DNA of 64,000 nucleotides, taken from NCBI RefSeq assembly GCF_009729015.1, contig NZ_CP045482.1:554001-618000 (forward strand), given 5' to 3'. Made by a program: the position numbers and the translations under genes. The stretch is from Acidianus ambivalens (GTDB lineage: Archaea > Thermoproteota > Thermoprotei_A > Sulfolobales > Sulfolobaceae). The notes under the pieces were generated by a model. It worked only from the letters and a program-made list of their open reading frames with translations, was not told where the DNA came from and did no database searches. Below are positions 17,366 to 25,991 of this stretch, one piece after another; the first letter of the stretch is position 1, and each line of letters begins with the position of its first letter.

Positions 17366-17665
17366 ATGAACATTACTTTGATAGGAGAGAAAATAACGTC
17401 GTTTTTCACAAAGAATAACAAAATATTGATAAAAATTCTGAGAAAACTTATTTACCTAGGTGAAATAGGTAAAATGTGTGACCCTAGTTATAAAAAGATC
17501 GATGAAAAGAAACTTAGGGAATTTAAGGCTGAAGCTATAAGGAGAAGATTGACGCTTTCTGAAGCAATAAATCAAGCAATAGATTTATGGTTAAATAAGG
17601 TGAGTGCTGAAGATTCGGAAGTGGAAAGAGAAAGGGAATTAAATAAAAAGTTTTTGAAGAATTAA
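17366..17665 (+). CDS. VapB-like antitoxin candidate
   Basis: The conserved part begins at the internal ATG 17474: MCDPSYKKIDEKKLREFKAEA, then RRRLTLSEAINQAIDLWL, a ribbon-helix-helix-like antitoxin. The longer 99-residue version from 17366 adds a basic N-terminus. A TATA-like ATTTATATAAG near 17318-17328 supports the long form, while family length supports the short form. The start is undecided. No toxin gene follows. Confidence 0.5.
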   Translation: MNITLIGEKITSFFTKNNKILIKILRKLIYLGEIGKMCDPSYKKIDEKKLREFKAEAIRRRLTLSEAINQAIDLWLNKVSAEDSEVERERELNKKFLKN

Positions 17666-17818
17666 AGGGCACACTACCTATTTCTCTTTTCTTGTTATCA
17701 TTGAAGGATCCGAAGAAAACATAGACCCAAGGAATAGTTATCGTCGTAAATTATAAACATTTTGAAAGAGTCATCGTCCTTTAAATAAATTTAAAAAATA
17801 TCCCTTTGTCATAATATT

Positions 17819-18328
17819 ATGCGCGAAGATATACTGGAATTCCTTATGAATAGAAGAAGTATTAGGAGTTTCCAGAAAAAGGACGTAGATAACGAGCTTT
17901 TGAAAAAGTTAATTTATGTGGCAAATCACGCCCCTAACTCCATGAATAGAGAACCTTGGAAGTTCATAATAATAAGGGATGAGAAAACTAAGGAAGAACT
18001 TTCAAAACTGCATAAAGGGGCATCTCACTTATTACTCGCTCCAGTTAATATAGCAGTTGTAGGAGAACCGGATGTAAGCCCCGACACTTGGATGGTAGAC
18101 GTTGTTAATGCGACCATGTATTTCGTTCTTTCGGCATATGCGGTAGGTCTAGGAGTAGGTTGGGTTGCCGCTTATGAGAACGAGACTGCAAAGAAAATCT
18201 TAGGCATACCTAAGGAAAAAGTTTTGGTTACTCTGCTTTCTTTAGGATATCCAGATCCAGAATATAAACCAAAGCCTAAGACTGTTAAAAGTCCAGAAGA
18301 TGTAATACTTTATGAAAAGTGGAGCTAA
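17819..18328 (+). CDS. Nitroreductase-family flavoprotein
   Basis: 169 residues. FMN-binding signatures are RRSIRSFQKKDV (13-24), HAPNSMNREPWKFIII (about 39-54) and GLGVGWVAAYENETAKKILGIP (about 114-135). Family members reduce nitro compounds, quinones or other oxidants with NAD(P)H; the substrate cannot be deduced. Converges on the next gene with a 4-bp overlap of stops. Confidence 0.85.
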   Translation: MREDILEFLMNRRSIRSFQKKDVDNELLKKLIYVANHAPNSMNREPWKFIIIRDEKTKEELSKLHKGASHLLLAPVNIAVVGEPDVSPDTWMVDVVNATMYFVLSAYAVGLGVGWVAAYENETAKKILGIPKEKVLVTLLSLGYPDPEYKPKPKTVKSPEDVILYEKWS

Positions 18329-19146
18329 GGGAATAAGCTACTTGAAGAGTTAATTAATTCCCAAACGTCTACTTCATCTCCTTCATTAAATTTAGAATTT
18401 TTTATAAAAAATCTAACTCTAGGAAGAGAATTAATTGAGAGAACCGCTTCGAAGAGAGGTAAACCATATATTGGCTTGCCTTCAAGCACTTTAAATGATG
18501 AGGAATATTCCCAGTTTTTTATTAATCCTTTCCTTGCTTCAAACATTACTACATTCTTTTTCTTAATCCTGCGAATAAAAAATTTCATGTTTTCTATTTT
18601 TACTTCGTTTACACTGTCTATACCTATTATTCCGCCATATCCTGCGTAAGGTAAGCTTGCATTTAATAACCCGCCACAACAGCCTAATCCCCTTAAATTT
18701 CCTGCAGCAGAATAGGTTATTATTTCAACGTCAAAATAGTTCTTACACTTATTTACTACTTTACCTATTCCCCTTTCATCATATTTAGTGAGTTTAGGAA
18801 ATTTTATTCTTAGACCTTCAATGTGTGCATGAAGGAAATCTCCACCAGTATAAGGATTAATCAGAAACTTGCCTAGCTTATCTCCTTTCTTTATCTCTTC
18901 TCCAACAGTTATGAAAGGTTCTACATGGAGTATCTTTATTAGTTTGCCGTTTTCTCTCCTTAATAGAATAAGGTAATCGTAATTAACTTCAGCAAATCTA
19001 TTTGGTCTACCTACTACGAATTTTTCAATTCTTTCAATTCTACCGTCAAATGGAGAATAAAAATACTCCATGTCATCTGAAGAAAGATCTAAAGCTTTAC
19101 CTTTAACGTGAGAAGGAAAACCACTAGAAAAATAACTTAAGAGCAT
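18325..19146 (-). CDS. M23/hybrid-motif-like protein linked to lipoyl synthase genes
   Basis: 273 residues, no confident family. The first ~110 resemble the duplicated-hybrid-motif fold shared by M23 peptidases and biotinyl/lipoyl domains: SPFDGRIERIEKFVVG, HVEPFITVGEEIKKGDKLGKF and DFLHAHIEGLRI (compare the HxH strand of M23). A cysteine-glycine loop (GLGCCGGLLNASLPYAGYGG) follows in the middle. It starts immediately after the stop of the LipS-type gene upstream (TGA then ATG with no gap), so it belongs to the lipoate-assembly operon. The role is unknown. Confidence 0.6.
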   Translation of the reverse strand: MLLSYFSSGFPSHVKGKALDLSSDDMEYFYSPFDGRIERIEKFVVGRPNRFAEVNYDYLILLRRENGKLIKILHVEPFITVGEEIKKGDKLGKFLINPYTGGDFLHAHIEGLRIKFPKLTKYDERGIGKVVNKCKNYFDVEIITYSAAGNLRGLGCCGGLLNASLPYAGYGGIIGIDSVNEVKIENMKFFIRRIKKKNVVMFEARKGLIKNWEYSSSFKVLEGKPIYGLPLFEAVLSINSLPRVRFFIKNSKFNEGDEVDVWELINSSSSLFP

Positions 19147-20190
19147 TCAGTTTACAAACCTCTTTATTAAAGATGGTATTTTACTTGCCTTTATTGCAGA
19201 TAAGGTTTGCTTCTCGTCTGGGTACCACGGATAATTCTTCAATACACTTCCTGGCCTTTCGTTAGAATAAGGTCTATTACAGCCTGGGCATCCGCTCGTC
19301 ATAAAGGCCGGCGTAAGTTCCTTTAAGCTCAAGTCTTGGGGAATATTTATATCAACTATCTTGCCTTCTTCGTCAAAAGTAAAGTCCTCCAACTTAACTA
19401 GGTCATTCTCTATTAACCATCTGGCTAACTGAATTCTCCTATAAACATTTAATGGAACTGGCTTTTTGTTTTGCATGGGAGTTCCTAGTTCTGGATAGAA
19501 CGCAAATAAACTTATCTTAGCTCCCCTACTATGAGCATACCAAATTAACTCAACAGCTTCTTTTTCAGTCTCTCCTAAGCCAACAATTAAATGAATTCCA
19601 GCATTCTTCTTGCCAAACACCTCTACAGCTTCATCAATTGCTTGAATATACCTTTCCCATCTATGCATACTTCTCACAGGTTTTCCTCTAACTTGATCAA
19701 AAACTCTTTTACTAGCAGCATCGATTGCAACGTCTATCATGTCGGCCCCTGCCTTTCTCATTTCAATCATATGTTGCTTAAAAGTGTACGTTGCAGTTAC
19801 CAGTTCAGATATTTGCAATTCTATTCCCTTCTCCCTAATTCTTCTAGTGATTTCTATTGCGTCTGGAGAAGCTCTTGGATGAGCTAATTGCCCTACGCAT
19901 ATTCTTTGGAGTCCGTATTCTGGATTTCCTTCCCTTTCTTTAATTCTATTTAACACGTCGTCAAGTTTTCTTAGAGGCCACTCAACTCTTATTAACGTTT
20001 TGCATTCTGGTCCTTTAGCTACTTCTCTAGCCTGACCGCAGTAGATACAGTTTGCTTTACATCCGTCAGGATAGTACTCTAGGAGATTTATTGTAGTATT
20101 TAATGCTCCTTTTAGAAATTTTCCGGGGCTGAAACCTAAAACCATGTCTGCCCCGAAACTTAACCTAACCCAATCTGGACTACTTATCAT
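19147..20190 (-). CDS. Radical SAM lipoyl synthase subunit (LipS2/LipS1 type)
   Basis: 347 residues of the biotin-synthase-like radical SAM group. The SAM-cluster motif CKANCIYC is at Cys44, 48 and 51. TSGCPGCNRPYSNERPGS near residue 305 may bind an auxiliary cluster. In Thermococcus and sulfur oxidisers two such proteins, LipS1 and LipS2, jointly insert the two sulfurs of lipoate. Here it overlaps the second radical SAM gene by 4 bp, and an lplA-type ligase lies upstream in the same operon. I expect this is LipS2, but which of the pair it is was not settled. Confidence 0.8.
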   Translation of the reverse strand: MISSPDWVRLSFGADMVLGFSPGKFLKGALNTTINLLEYYPDGCKANCIYCGQAREVAKGPECKTLIRVEWPLRKLDDVLNRIKEREGNPEYGLQRICVGQLAHPRASPDAIEITRRIREKGIELQISELVTATYTFKQHMIEMRKAGADMIDVAIDAASKRVFDQVRGKPVRSMHRWERYIQAIDEAVEVFGKKNAGIHLIVGLGETEKEAVELIWYAHSRGAKISLFAFYPELGTPMQNKKPVPLNVYRRIQLARWLIENDLVKLEDFTFDEEGKIVDINIPQDLSLKELTPAFMTSGCPGCNRPYSNERPGSVLKNYPWYPDEKQTLSAIKASKIPSLIKRFVN

Positions 20191-21077
20191 AGGGACACCC
20201 GTAAAATAAAGTCATAAACCACGTTACTACAACAAGCATTACTTAAGATTACTTTTCTTCCTTTTTCTTTAGCGTATTCTATAGTATTTTCCTCTGGAAA
20301 AGCTATTCCATCCACTTCGTAATCAACTGCAAACTTCTCAACTTCACTATATTTACTTCCTAAGGGCCTAGCGCAACCTAACATTACTGGTACGTTAAAT
20401 AAATCTCTAGCCAACTTAAGTCCATTAATTAAATGTGAAGGGGGAGGTGGAGAAATTTCGTTATATGCTGTCCCAACTAAAGGCATTAAACCTACTATTA
20501 TCACTGCGTCTGGATTAACTTCCTTCAATAACCTTATTGCATTTAAGTCTCCTTCCTCTCCTTTTTTACTTAAACCCATGATTACATGAGGAACAATCTT
20601 TATTCCTTCTTTCTTTAAGTATTTAAAAGAATTCAAGTAATCATCTACTGTAAAAGGCTGACCTAATACTTCCCTAATTGTCTCGTTATCTCCAACCATA
20701 TCCAATAATGCAATCTTTACGCCAGATTCCTTGAACTTTCTTGCAATCTCTTCATTCTTAACTACTCCAGTATGTGCAATTATTGTTAAATCCTTTCTAC
20801 TTCTTAGAATATCAGAATATTTCCAAACAGGAACGTCTCCTCTAGGAGTTGAGCCTCCAGAGATTATTACTCCTCCCTTTGCAGTAGAGATTTCCTTCTC
20901 GAATTTTTCTCTGGTAGAGCCGTCAGCCATAGTTTCTAAGACTCTCCTATTACAATGCTTGCAATTAAACGCACAATAAGTTCCAGTTACTGAAATTGCC
21001 TTCCAGCCTGATCTAGACGTAAAATATTCGTTTTCATATCTTTTTAAAGATGGAGCATAAAAATAGATGGGTCTCAC
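20187..21077 (-). CDS. Radical SAM lipoyl synthase subunit (LipS1/LipS2 type)
   Basis: 296 residues. The SAM-cluster motif is CAFNCKHC (Cys35, 39, 42), preceded by GWKAISVTGTYC. GGSTPRGDVPVWKYSDIL and HVIMGLSKKGEEGD follow the biotin-synthase-like pattern. The C-terminal SNACCSNVVYDF pair of cysteines could ligate a second cluster. It overlaps the ligase gene upstream and the other LipS gene downstream by 4 bp each. It is the partner of the 347-residue protein in building the lipoyl group. Confidence 0.8.
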   Translation of the reverse strand: MRPIYFYAPSLKRYENEYFTSRSGWKAISVTGTYCAFNCKHCNRRVLETMADGSTREKFEKEISTAKGGVIISGGSTPRGDVPVWKYSDILRSRKDLTIIAHTGVVKNEEIARKFKESGVKIALLDMVGDNETIREVLGQPFTVDDYLNSFKYLKKEGIKIVPHVIMGLSKKGEEGDLNAIRLLKEVNPDAVIIVGLMPLVGTAYNEISPPPPSHLINGLKLARDLFNVPVMLGCARPLGSKYSEVEKFAVDYEVDGIAFPEENTIEYAKEKGRKVILSNACCSNVVYDFILRVSL

Positions 21078-22102
21078 TTGCTTACAGCCTCCTTTATCAC
21101 TTTAATTAAGTCTTCAGGTTTTATTCCAATAATTTTAACTTGAGAGTACCAATCTCTTACCTCTTTCTCTATATCGTCCACTAAAGACCATTTTAACCTA
21201 GCCTCTAAATCGTAAATTGCCCTTTTAGGTTCAACGAAAAAGTCTCCAGTAATCAAAATTGCCTCAATAACCTTTCCTTGCACTTTAGCTTGAACTTTAA
21301 CTAATCCTCCAGGGAACTTTTCCTCAGCATATTTTATATCGCCTTTTAGTGGAATTCTAGTGTTAAAAATCCATTCTGGAGAGGAATACTTTAAAGATAA
21401 TGTATTAATATCCTCAATCTCCTTATCTGTATACTTTCCATCAATAAGCTTAACTTTTAATGCTTCTTCAAAACCTTCTTTAGCTGTTGAGATTAATTCC
21501 TCCATATCGATAGGGCTCCTCTCCCTATTAATCCACGTTACTCTCTCCTTATAATCCTTAGCTATTTTATCCTTTAATTTTTCAGAACTTAACTTTAGTG
21601 TTGAAATCATGTCATCAACATTAAAATCCAATAATATTGTTCCGGTTACGGAAACGTATTTGCCTATTGAGAAAGCCCCTATGCCGGAAATTTTCCTACC
21701 GTTAATCTCTACGTCGTTTTTAGGTCTAAAATTTGCGTTAAGCCCTAACTTCTTCAAGGTAATGATTACTCCTTCAGCACCTTTTCTTATTGCCTCTTCC
21801 GGATTACCTATAATGGAAGATTCAGCGTAAATTTCCCAACCAAGTTGAAAAGGCCCCATTATAATTGTCCCACCACCAGTAGGTCTCCTACCTATCTCCC
21901 AACCTCTCCTCTTAACTTCCTCCACATTGACTTCCTGTTCAACGGCTTGATGATAGCCTACTAATACTGCAGTAGGATCAAAGATTACAAACCTTAAAGT
22001 AGGCTCTCCACCAGAAGCAACTGATTCTAATAAAGCCTCTTCTCCTGCAAGTATTTTAGCTTGTGAATTCCTTTCTATCAAAAATCTAAAAGAATCCATC
22101 AA
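21074..22102 (-). CDS. lplA: Lipoate-protein ligase of the sLpl(AB) type
   Basis: 342 residues. The BPL/LplA catalytic domain shows RRPTGGGTIIMGPFQLGW and the lysine loop NDVEINGRKISGIGAFSIGKYVSVTGTILLDF. A C-terminal LplB-like accessory domain (PGGLVKVQAKVQGKVIEAILITGDFF) is fused on. Ligases of this type in sulfur oxidisers load octanoate or lipoate onto LbpA. It heads the lipS operon on the minus strand. A second ligase lies at 23118-24212. Confidence 0.88.
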   Translation of the reverse strand: MMDSFRFLIERNSQAKILAGEEALLESVASGGEPTLRFVIFDPTAVLVGYHQAVEQEVNVEEVKRRGWEIGRRPTGGGTIIMGPFQLGWEIYAESSIIGNPEEAIRKGAEGVIITLKKLGLNANFRPKNDVEINGRKISGIGAFSIGKYVSVTGTILLDFNVDDMISTLKLSSEKLKDKIAKDYKERVTWINRERSPIDMEELISTAKEGFEEALKVKLIDGKYTDKEIEDINTLSLKYSSPEWIFNTRIPLKGDIKYAEEKFPGGLVKVQAKVQGKVIEAILITGDFFVEPKRAIYDLEARLKWSLVDDIEKEVRDWYSQVKIIGIKPEDLIKVIKEAVSK

Positions 22103-22167
22103 AAGAAAAAGAAGTTAATTAAATATATAAAAATTTCTTTATAATAAGATTGAGAAGATTGCGAAAC

Positions 22168-22656
22168 TTACAACTTCAATTTTACCATTAAATCGTAAAG
22201 TTCCTCTAGGGAGTTGGCCATTAAATACGGAGAATATTTAGCGCAGCTAGTATACCTATTTACGCATAATACCTTAATCCTCGAATCATAAAACCTAGCA
22301 GAGAGCAGATCTAAAGGAGAAGATCCTATAATTGCAGTCTCTAAAGGTTGGAATTCTGGAAATTCAGAAAAAAGCTTACCTAAACATTTCTTCTCAGGTT
22401 TACTCATAGAAGGAATGAATTTTATCGCGTCGTTTTTAAATACCTTTTCTATTATTTCTCTAGTTGTCCTCTCATCATATGGCGAAAGGAAAACAATATC
22501 TTTCCCCTTTATTTTGCTATAGAAATCCTCCCAATCTTTGTGAACATTAAACGTGTAAGGCAAATTTACATCCTTGTCTCCCTTAAATTTCTTGTAAAGC
22601 AGTTCAGTAAGATCTACGTCAAGAACTACGCCGTCAAGCCATATGGCATATTTCAT
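22168..22656 (-). CDS. HAD-like protein in the lipoate cluster
   Basis: 162 residues. The N-terminal strand AIWLDGVVLDVDLTELLY resembles HAD motif I but has DGV in place of DxD. IVFLSPYDERTTREII could be motif II, and AIIGSSPLDLLSARFYDSRIKVLCVNR looks like motif IV. Degeneration of motif I makes phosphatase activity doubtful. The gene sits between the lipS-lplA operon and lbpA; no function is known. Confidence 0.5.
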   Translation of the reverse strand: MKYAIWLDGVVLDVDLTELLYKKFKGDKDVNLPYTFNVHKDWEDFYSKIKGKDIVFLSPYDERTTREIIEKVFKNDAIKFIPSMSKPEKKCLGKLFSEFPEFQPLETAIIGSSPLDLLSARFYDSRIKVLCVNRYTSCAKYSPYLMANSLEELYDLMVKLKL

Positions 22657-22672
22657 AGATTGATTTCTAAAA

Positions 22673-22692
22673 TTAAGATTTTTAAGTTTTAA
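22673..22692 (+). promoter_or_regulatory. Promoter of lbpA (plus-strand copy)
   Basis: The A/T stretch around TTAAGATTTTTAAGTTTTAAGA ends about 17 bp before the ATG at 22709, consistent with a TATA box and a nearly leaderless mRNA. The divergent HAD-like gene begins at 22656, so both promoters share about 50 bp. Confidence 0.35.
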
Positions 22693-22708
22693 GATAAGCT
22701 ATTAAATT

Positions 22709-23125
22709 ATGAATATTTCAGGGTTTGAATTTCCCGAAGAACTCTTATACGACGAGGAAAAACACGTATGGATAAAGAAAGAAGAAAACAATGTAATTTC
22801 TATAGGAATAACGTCATTAGGCCAATACATGGCCGGAAAAATCTTCCAAGTATCTACAAAGGAAGTAGGAGAAAAAGTTACGCCAAGGAGTACATTATTT
22901 AGCATAGAAAGCGCAAAATGGGTAGGAAAATTTAGGTTGCCAATAACTGGAGAAATAATTGCAGTTAACGAAAATGTAATTAAAGACCCATCAATTATCA
23001 ACGAAAAACCTTATGATGCATGGATAATAAAGGTAAAAGTTGAGAGTATAGACGAAAGAAGATTCAAGACGATAAATGAGGCATATGAAAAGTTTAAAGA
23101 AGAAGCAGAAAAAGTAGTTAAATAA
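22709..23125 (+). CDS. lbpA: Lipoate-binding protein LbpA (GcvH-like), copy 1
   Basis: 138 residues with the GcvH fold. The lipoylation site is Lys70 in SIESAKWVGK, followed by the second hairpin LPITGEIIAVNENV. There are no other glycine-cleavage genes here. In sHdr organisms this protein family is LbpA, a lipoyl carrier needed for sulfur oxidation. It converges with the ligase gene at 23118-24212, overlapping by 8 bp. Sequence differs clearly from copy 2 at 24214-24669. Confidence 0.88.
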   Translation: MNISGFEFPEELLYDEEKHVWIKKEENNVISIGITSLGQYMAGKIFQVSTKEVGEKVTPRSTLFSIESAKWVGKFRLPITGEIIAVNENVIKDPSIINEKPYDAWIIKVKVESIDERRFKTINEAYEKFKEEAEKVVK

Positions 23126-24212
23126 TTTCTCTTATTTCAGGTTTATTCAAAATCTCCTCAAAGGCTTTCTTCAAATCGTCTGCAGTAAAACCGAAGATAA
23201 CCGGTTTTTCTGAACTAAAGACCTCATCTATTTTTTCGTTAATTTTGCTAACTTCAACTCCTTGTAAAGAATCTTCCAATCTATCTAGGAATCCTTTAGG
23301 TGACATTAGGAAGAAGTCGCCGGAAATTGAAACTTCGTCAATCTTCTTATTCACAATCTTTACAGTTATCCTAATCAATTTTCTAGCCTTATAATCAACG
23401 TGACATACAGCAACTGCTGAAGAAATTTTAACACACCTATCAGTCCTTAAGTCCGGATGCCTATTGTCCTTGTAGTATATCCATTCCTCCCTCTTCTTTT
23501 CCTCAGCTAACTTATCCCAAAGCTCTATTTCCTCCGGTGTTAAAGAAGAATCCTCAAATTTTATCCCAAGTTCTTTCTCAAATTCTTCCTTGATCTTCTT
23601 GTTAAGCTCGTTCCTATCCGGAACATAACCTAGTTCTTTCTCCATTGAGGTTAGCCACTCGCTCATGTCCTTGGCAATCTTATCCCTAAACTTCTCGGAA
23701 GGAACTTTAATGCATTTACTTACAAAATCCGCGTCAAAGGAAAGTAAGATATTCCCCGCAATTACTACAGCCTTCTCGTAAGTCATTGCGCCGTTACCGC
23801 TAATTTTCTTACCGTTTACTACTATATCTTGATCTCTAAGCTGAGCGTCTAAACCATAACTCCTAATTACGTTAACAATTGGAGTTAAGTATTTCTTATA
23901 CAGAGATTGAGGGTCTGAAGGGGCTTCTTCCTGCTTTATTACAATGAAGAAATCGTGCTCCCCGGGAGTAATTACGACGGTTCCTCCTCCTAAATCCCTC
24001 CTAACTACTGGAATATTGTGTTGTTTAGTAAAATCAAGGTTAACCTCAAGCCAAACCTCTTGATTTACACCAACGTTAACAAAAGGTTCTTTAGCGTAAA
24101 AAACCATTAAAGTATCTTTACCTCCCCTACTGACGTAATCGGCAACAGAAACGAATGAAGTAACCATGTGATAGCCGTCTTGGGGAGGTAAAGCCGCAAA
24201 TCTCCAACTCAT
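23118..24212 (-). CDS. lplA: Lipoate-protein ligase, second copy
   Basis: 364 residues. Catalytic-domain motifs are RRDLGGGTVVITPGEHDF and QDIVVNGKKISGNGAMTYEKAVVIAGNILLSFDAD. A C-terminal LplB-like part (VKISSAVAVCHVDYKARKLIRITV, ISGDFFLMSPKGFLD) follows. It is much diverged from the ligase at 21074-22102 and sits 1 bp after lbpA copy 2, so each LbpA may have its own ligase. The specificity pairing is inference. Confidence 0.87.
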   Translation of the reverse strand: MSWRFAALPPQDGYHMVTSFVSVADYVSRGGKDTLMVFYAKEPFVNVGVNQEVWLEVNLDFTKQHNIPVVRRDLGGGTVVITPGEHDFFIVIKQEEAPSDPQSLYKKYLTPIVNVIRSYGLDAQLRDQDIVVNGKKISGNGAMTYEKAVVIAGNILLSFDADFVSKCIKVPSEKFRDKIAKDMSEWLTSMEKELGYVPDRNELNKKIKEEFEKELGIKFEDSSLTPEEIELWDKLAEEKKREEWIYYKDNRHPDLRTDRCVKISSAVAVCHVDYKARKLIRITVKIVNKKIDEVSISGDFFLMSPKGFLDRLEDSLQGVEVSKINEKIDEVFSSEKPVIFGFTADDLKKAFEEILNKPEIREII

Positions 24213-24213
24213 T

Positions 24214-24669
24214 TCAGAGCCTCTTGCATGATATTTTCTCTGAGGCTATTAACTCCTTGAGCTTTTGTATTGCTTGTTCTCCAGTATAGAGTTGCTTTAA
24301 CTCTTCTGGATTAGTTATTTTCATCCTAACTAGCCAACCTTTACCATACGGATCTCTGTTAATTATTACTGGATCTTTTTCCGCCTCAGCATTAACATCA
24401 ATTATCTCTCCTGAGACCGGAGCAGGAACTGGGCCTGCCCACTTACCGCTCTCCATTGTAGCTAAAGGTCTGCCTCTCTCTACTTTAATGCCCTTCTTCT
24501 TTATCCTAACTTTTACGATCTTTCCTGCCATTGTTTGTGCAATATCAGTTATTCCTACTAAAATTACATCGGCTGACTCTTGCTTTGCCCATACTGTATT
24601 CTTGCCTTCAATATAGTAAAGAAGATTTTCGGGAATTTCACAATTGGATTCGACTACCAAATCTACCAC
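24214..24669 (-). CDS. lbpA: Lipoate-binding protein LbpA (GcvH-like), copy 2
   Basis: 151 residues. Lipoylated Lys76 is in TMESGKWAGP, followed by VPAPVSGEIIDVNAEAEKDP. A 20-residue C-terminal extension (IQKLKELIASEKISCKRL) ends with a cysteine. It is in one operon with the ligase downstream (1-bp gap) and the CBS gene upstream (49-bp gap). The role as sulfur-oxidation carrier comes from known sHdr-LbpA biology. Confidence 0.88.
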   Translation of the reverse strand: MVDLVVESNCEIPENLLYYIEGKNTVWAKQESADVILVGITDIAQTMAGKIVKVRIKKKGIKVERGRPLATMESGKWAGPVPAPVSGEIIDVNAEAEKDPVIINRDPYGKGWLVRMKITNPEELKQLYTGEQAIQKLKELIASEKISCKRL

Positions 24670-24718
24670 TTAAATTAACTTTACCAATTAACTATACTAA
24701 AAATTTTTCCTATGAAAT

Positions 24719-25348
24719 TCATGAAACATAAGCTTCTTTATTTAAATTATCAAAAACTTCCTTCCAAGAGACACTACCAAGCAAAGTCCTAAAGTCAACA
24801 ACAGGGAGGAAAAATTGTGAGGACGAGATCATTAACTTCCTAGCAGTCTCTAACGAGGACTCCGGTGTTACCTTAAAGAAATCCTTCTCCGCAAAGTTCA
24901 TTACGCTTTCCTTCAATCTACCTTCTAATATTGCCTTGCCAACGCCAAATAGATCAAGAATCCCGCAAGGTAAGCTATTGCAGACAATTATAGCGTATTC
25001 TTCGTCCCTCTCTCTCATTTTTTGTAAAACGTTATATACACTCTCTTCTGGAGGAGAAATTATTGGCTCAACGTTCATTACTTCGCCGACCTCAATTTCC
25101 TTAGCTTTTTCACTTTTTATGAAATCCTTAGCGTCAATCAAAAGGTTTGAAGAAGTAAAAAATAAAAAATGATATTTTGAGATAAGGTTGTAAATTTCTT
25201 CTTTTTTCCACGTTCCTCCTTCGTTTATCTCATGAAATGTCTCTTCCCTGCCGAAGATCAAGCCTTTTAGTGTTACTAACTTCCTTTTGTTACCCTCGTT
25301 GATGATTATTTTATCTACCTTATTTTTTACCATGTATTCTAGGCTCAT
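24719..25348 (-). CDS. Two-CBS-domain protein of the lbpA operon
   Basis: 209 residues. An N-terminal ~85-residue region of unknown fold is followed by two CBS motifs (VGEVMNVEPIISPPEESVYNVLQKM; ESSLETARKLMISSSQFFLPVVDFRTLLGSVSWKEVF). The start ATG overlaps the stop of a 40-codon ORF upstream (ATGA). CBS domains usually bind adenine nucleotides; here it might sense energy state for the lipoate/sulfur module. That is inference. Confidence 0.75.
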   Translation of the reverse strand: MSLEYMVKNKVDKIIINEGNKRKLVTLKGLIFGREETFHEINEGGTWKKEEIYNLISKYHFLFFTSSNLLIDAKDFIKSEKAKEIEVGEVMNVEPIISPPEESVYNVLQKMRERDEEYAIIVCNSLPCGILDLFGVGKAILEGRLKESVMNFAEKDFFKVTPESSLETARKLMISSSQFFLPVVDFRTLLGSVSWKEVFDNLNKEAYVS

Positions 25349-25467
25349 GGTACCTTACTTATTTGTATAGTTTTGCACTGCCTTAGGCACTCCTCTATTG
25401 TAACGTATTTCCAAGATGATCTTGGACTGTAACATTCCTCAATACAGGGATCCATTTTTGCAGTCAT
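25345..25467 (-). CDS. 40-residue twin-CX3C microprotein
   Basis: An ATG frame of 40 codons ends in TGA that overlaps the ATG of the CBS gene (ATGA), a standard translational coupling. The peptide has four cysteines in two CX3C motifs, CIEEC (8-12) and CLRQC (27-31), separated by 14 residues. That is the layout of twin-CX3C metal- or disulfide-binding hairpins. No homology is recalled. Possible roles are Fe-S or sulfur handling next to LbpA. It is too short for most gene callers. Coding status rests on coupling and the cysteine pattern. Confidence 0.6.
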   Translation of the reverse strand: MTAKMDPCIEECYSPRSSWKYVTIEECLRQCKTIQISKVP

Positions 25468-25543
25468 TTCAGATCAAGTTATAATAAATAGAAAAGAAAA
25501 AAATCTTTACTTATATTAAGTAGAAACAGTGGTGTAATCCCCG

Positions 25544-25990
25544 TTGAAGGAAAAATTAGGTAAAATAGAAGTCGAAGTTAAAGGAGAAATTGAAATTAAC
25601 GGAGAAACTTACAAAATAGCTGAAGTTCCTTCCGCAGACGAATACAAAGGCTTTCCGCCGTCATGGGAATTTGTAAAGAATAGTATGCTAAGTTGGAAAC
25701 CGTATTTTAAAGGTAAGATGGTCGAAATAAATGGGCAACTAATTCCTGCAGTTGGAAATTATTTACTCAACATGGACGAAGAGATGTACGAACTTACCTT
25801 GAGGGTTTATCAAGCTTTCAAACTCAATAAACCACTCCTTGAGACTAACATAAGCGTGGTAGTAACAGATCAGATAAATGAAGTCGAAAGGAAGATAGGA
25901 AGGGCTTTAAATAGTGAAGAAAAGACTGCTTATTATATAAGGTATGCCGTGGAGTTAGCAATATTAAGGGACATTGGCTTAATTAATTAA
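25544..25990 (+). CDS. Unknown protein upstream of osmC
   Basis: 148 residues starting with TTG (the in-frame codon before it is not a start and a stop lies 3 codons upstream). The N-terminus is beta-rich and charged (GKIEVEVKGEIEINGETYKIAEVP); the C-terminal half is helical (EVERKIGRALNSEEKTAYYIRYAVELAI). One bp separates it from the OsmC gene, so they form an operon. No family was recognised. CTTATATTA about 30 bp upstream is a plausible TATA box. Confidence 0.65.
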   Translation: MKEKLGKIEVEVKGEIEINGETYKIAEVPSADEYKGFPPSWEFVKNSMLSWKPYFKGKMVEINGQLIPAVGNYLLNMDEEMYELTLRVYQAFKLNKPLLETNISVVVTDQINEVERKIGRALNSEEKTAYYIRYAVELAILRDIGLIN

Positions 25991-25991
25991 C

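Noticed and set aside
16198..17665. Two complete VapBC toxin-antitoxin operons
   Set aside because: Only antitoxin-like genes are present; no PIN toxin follows either.
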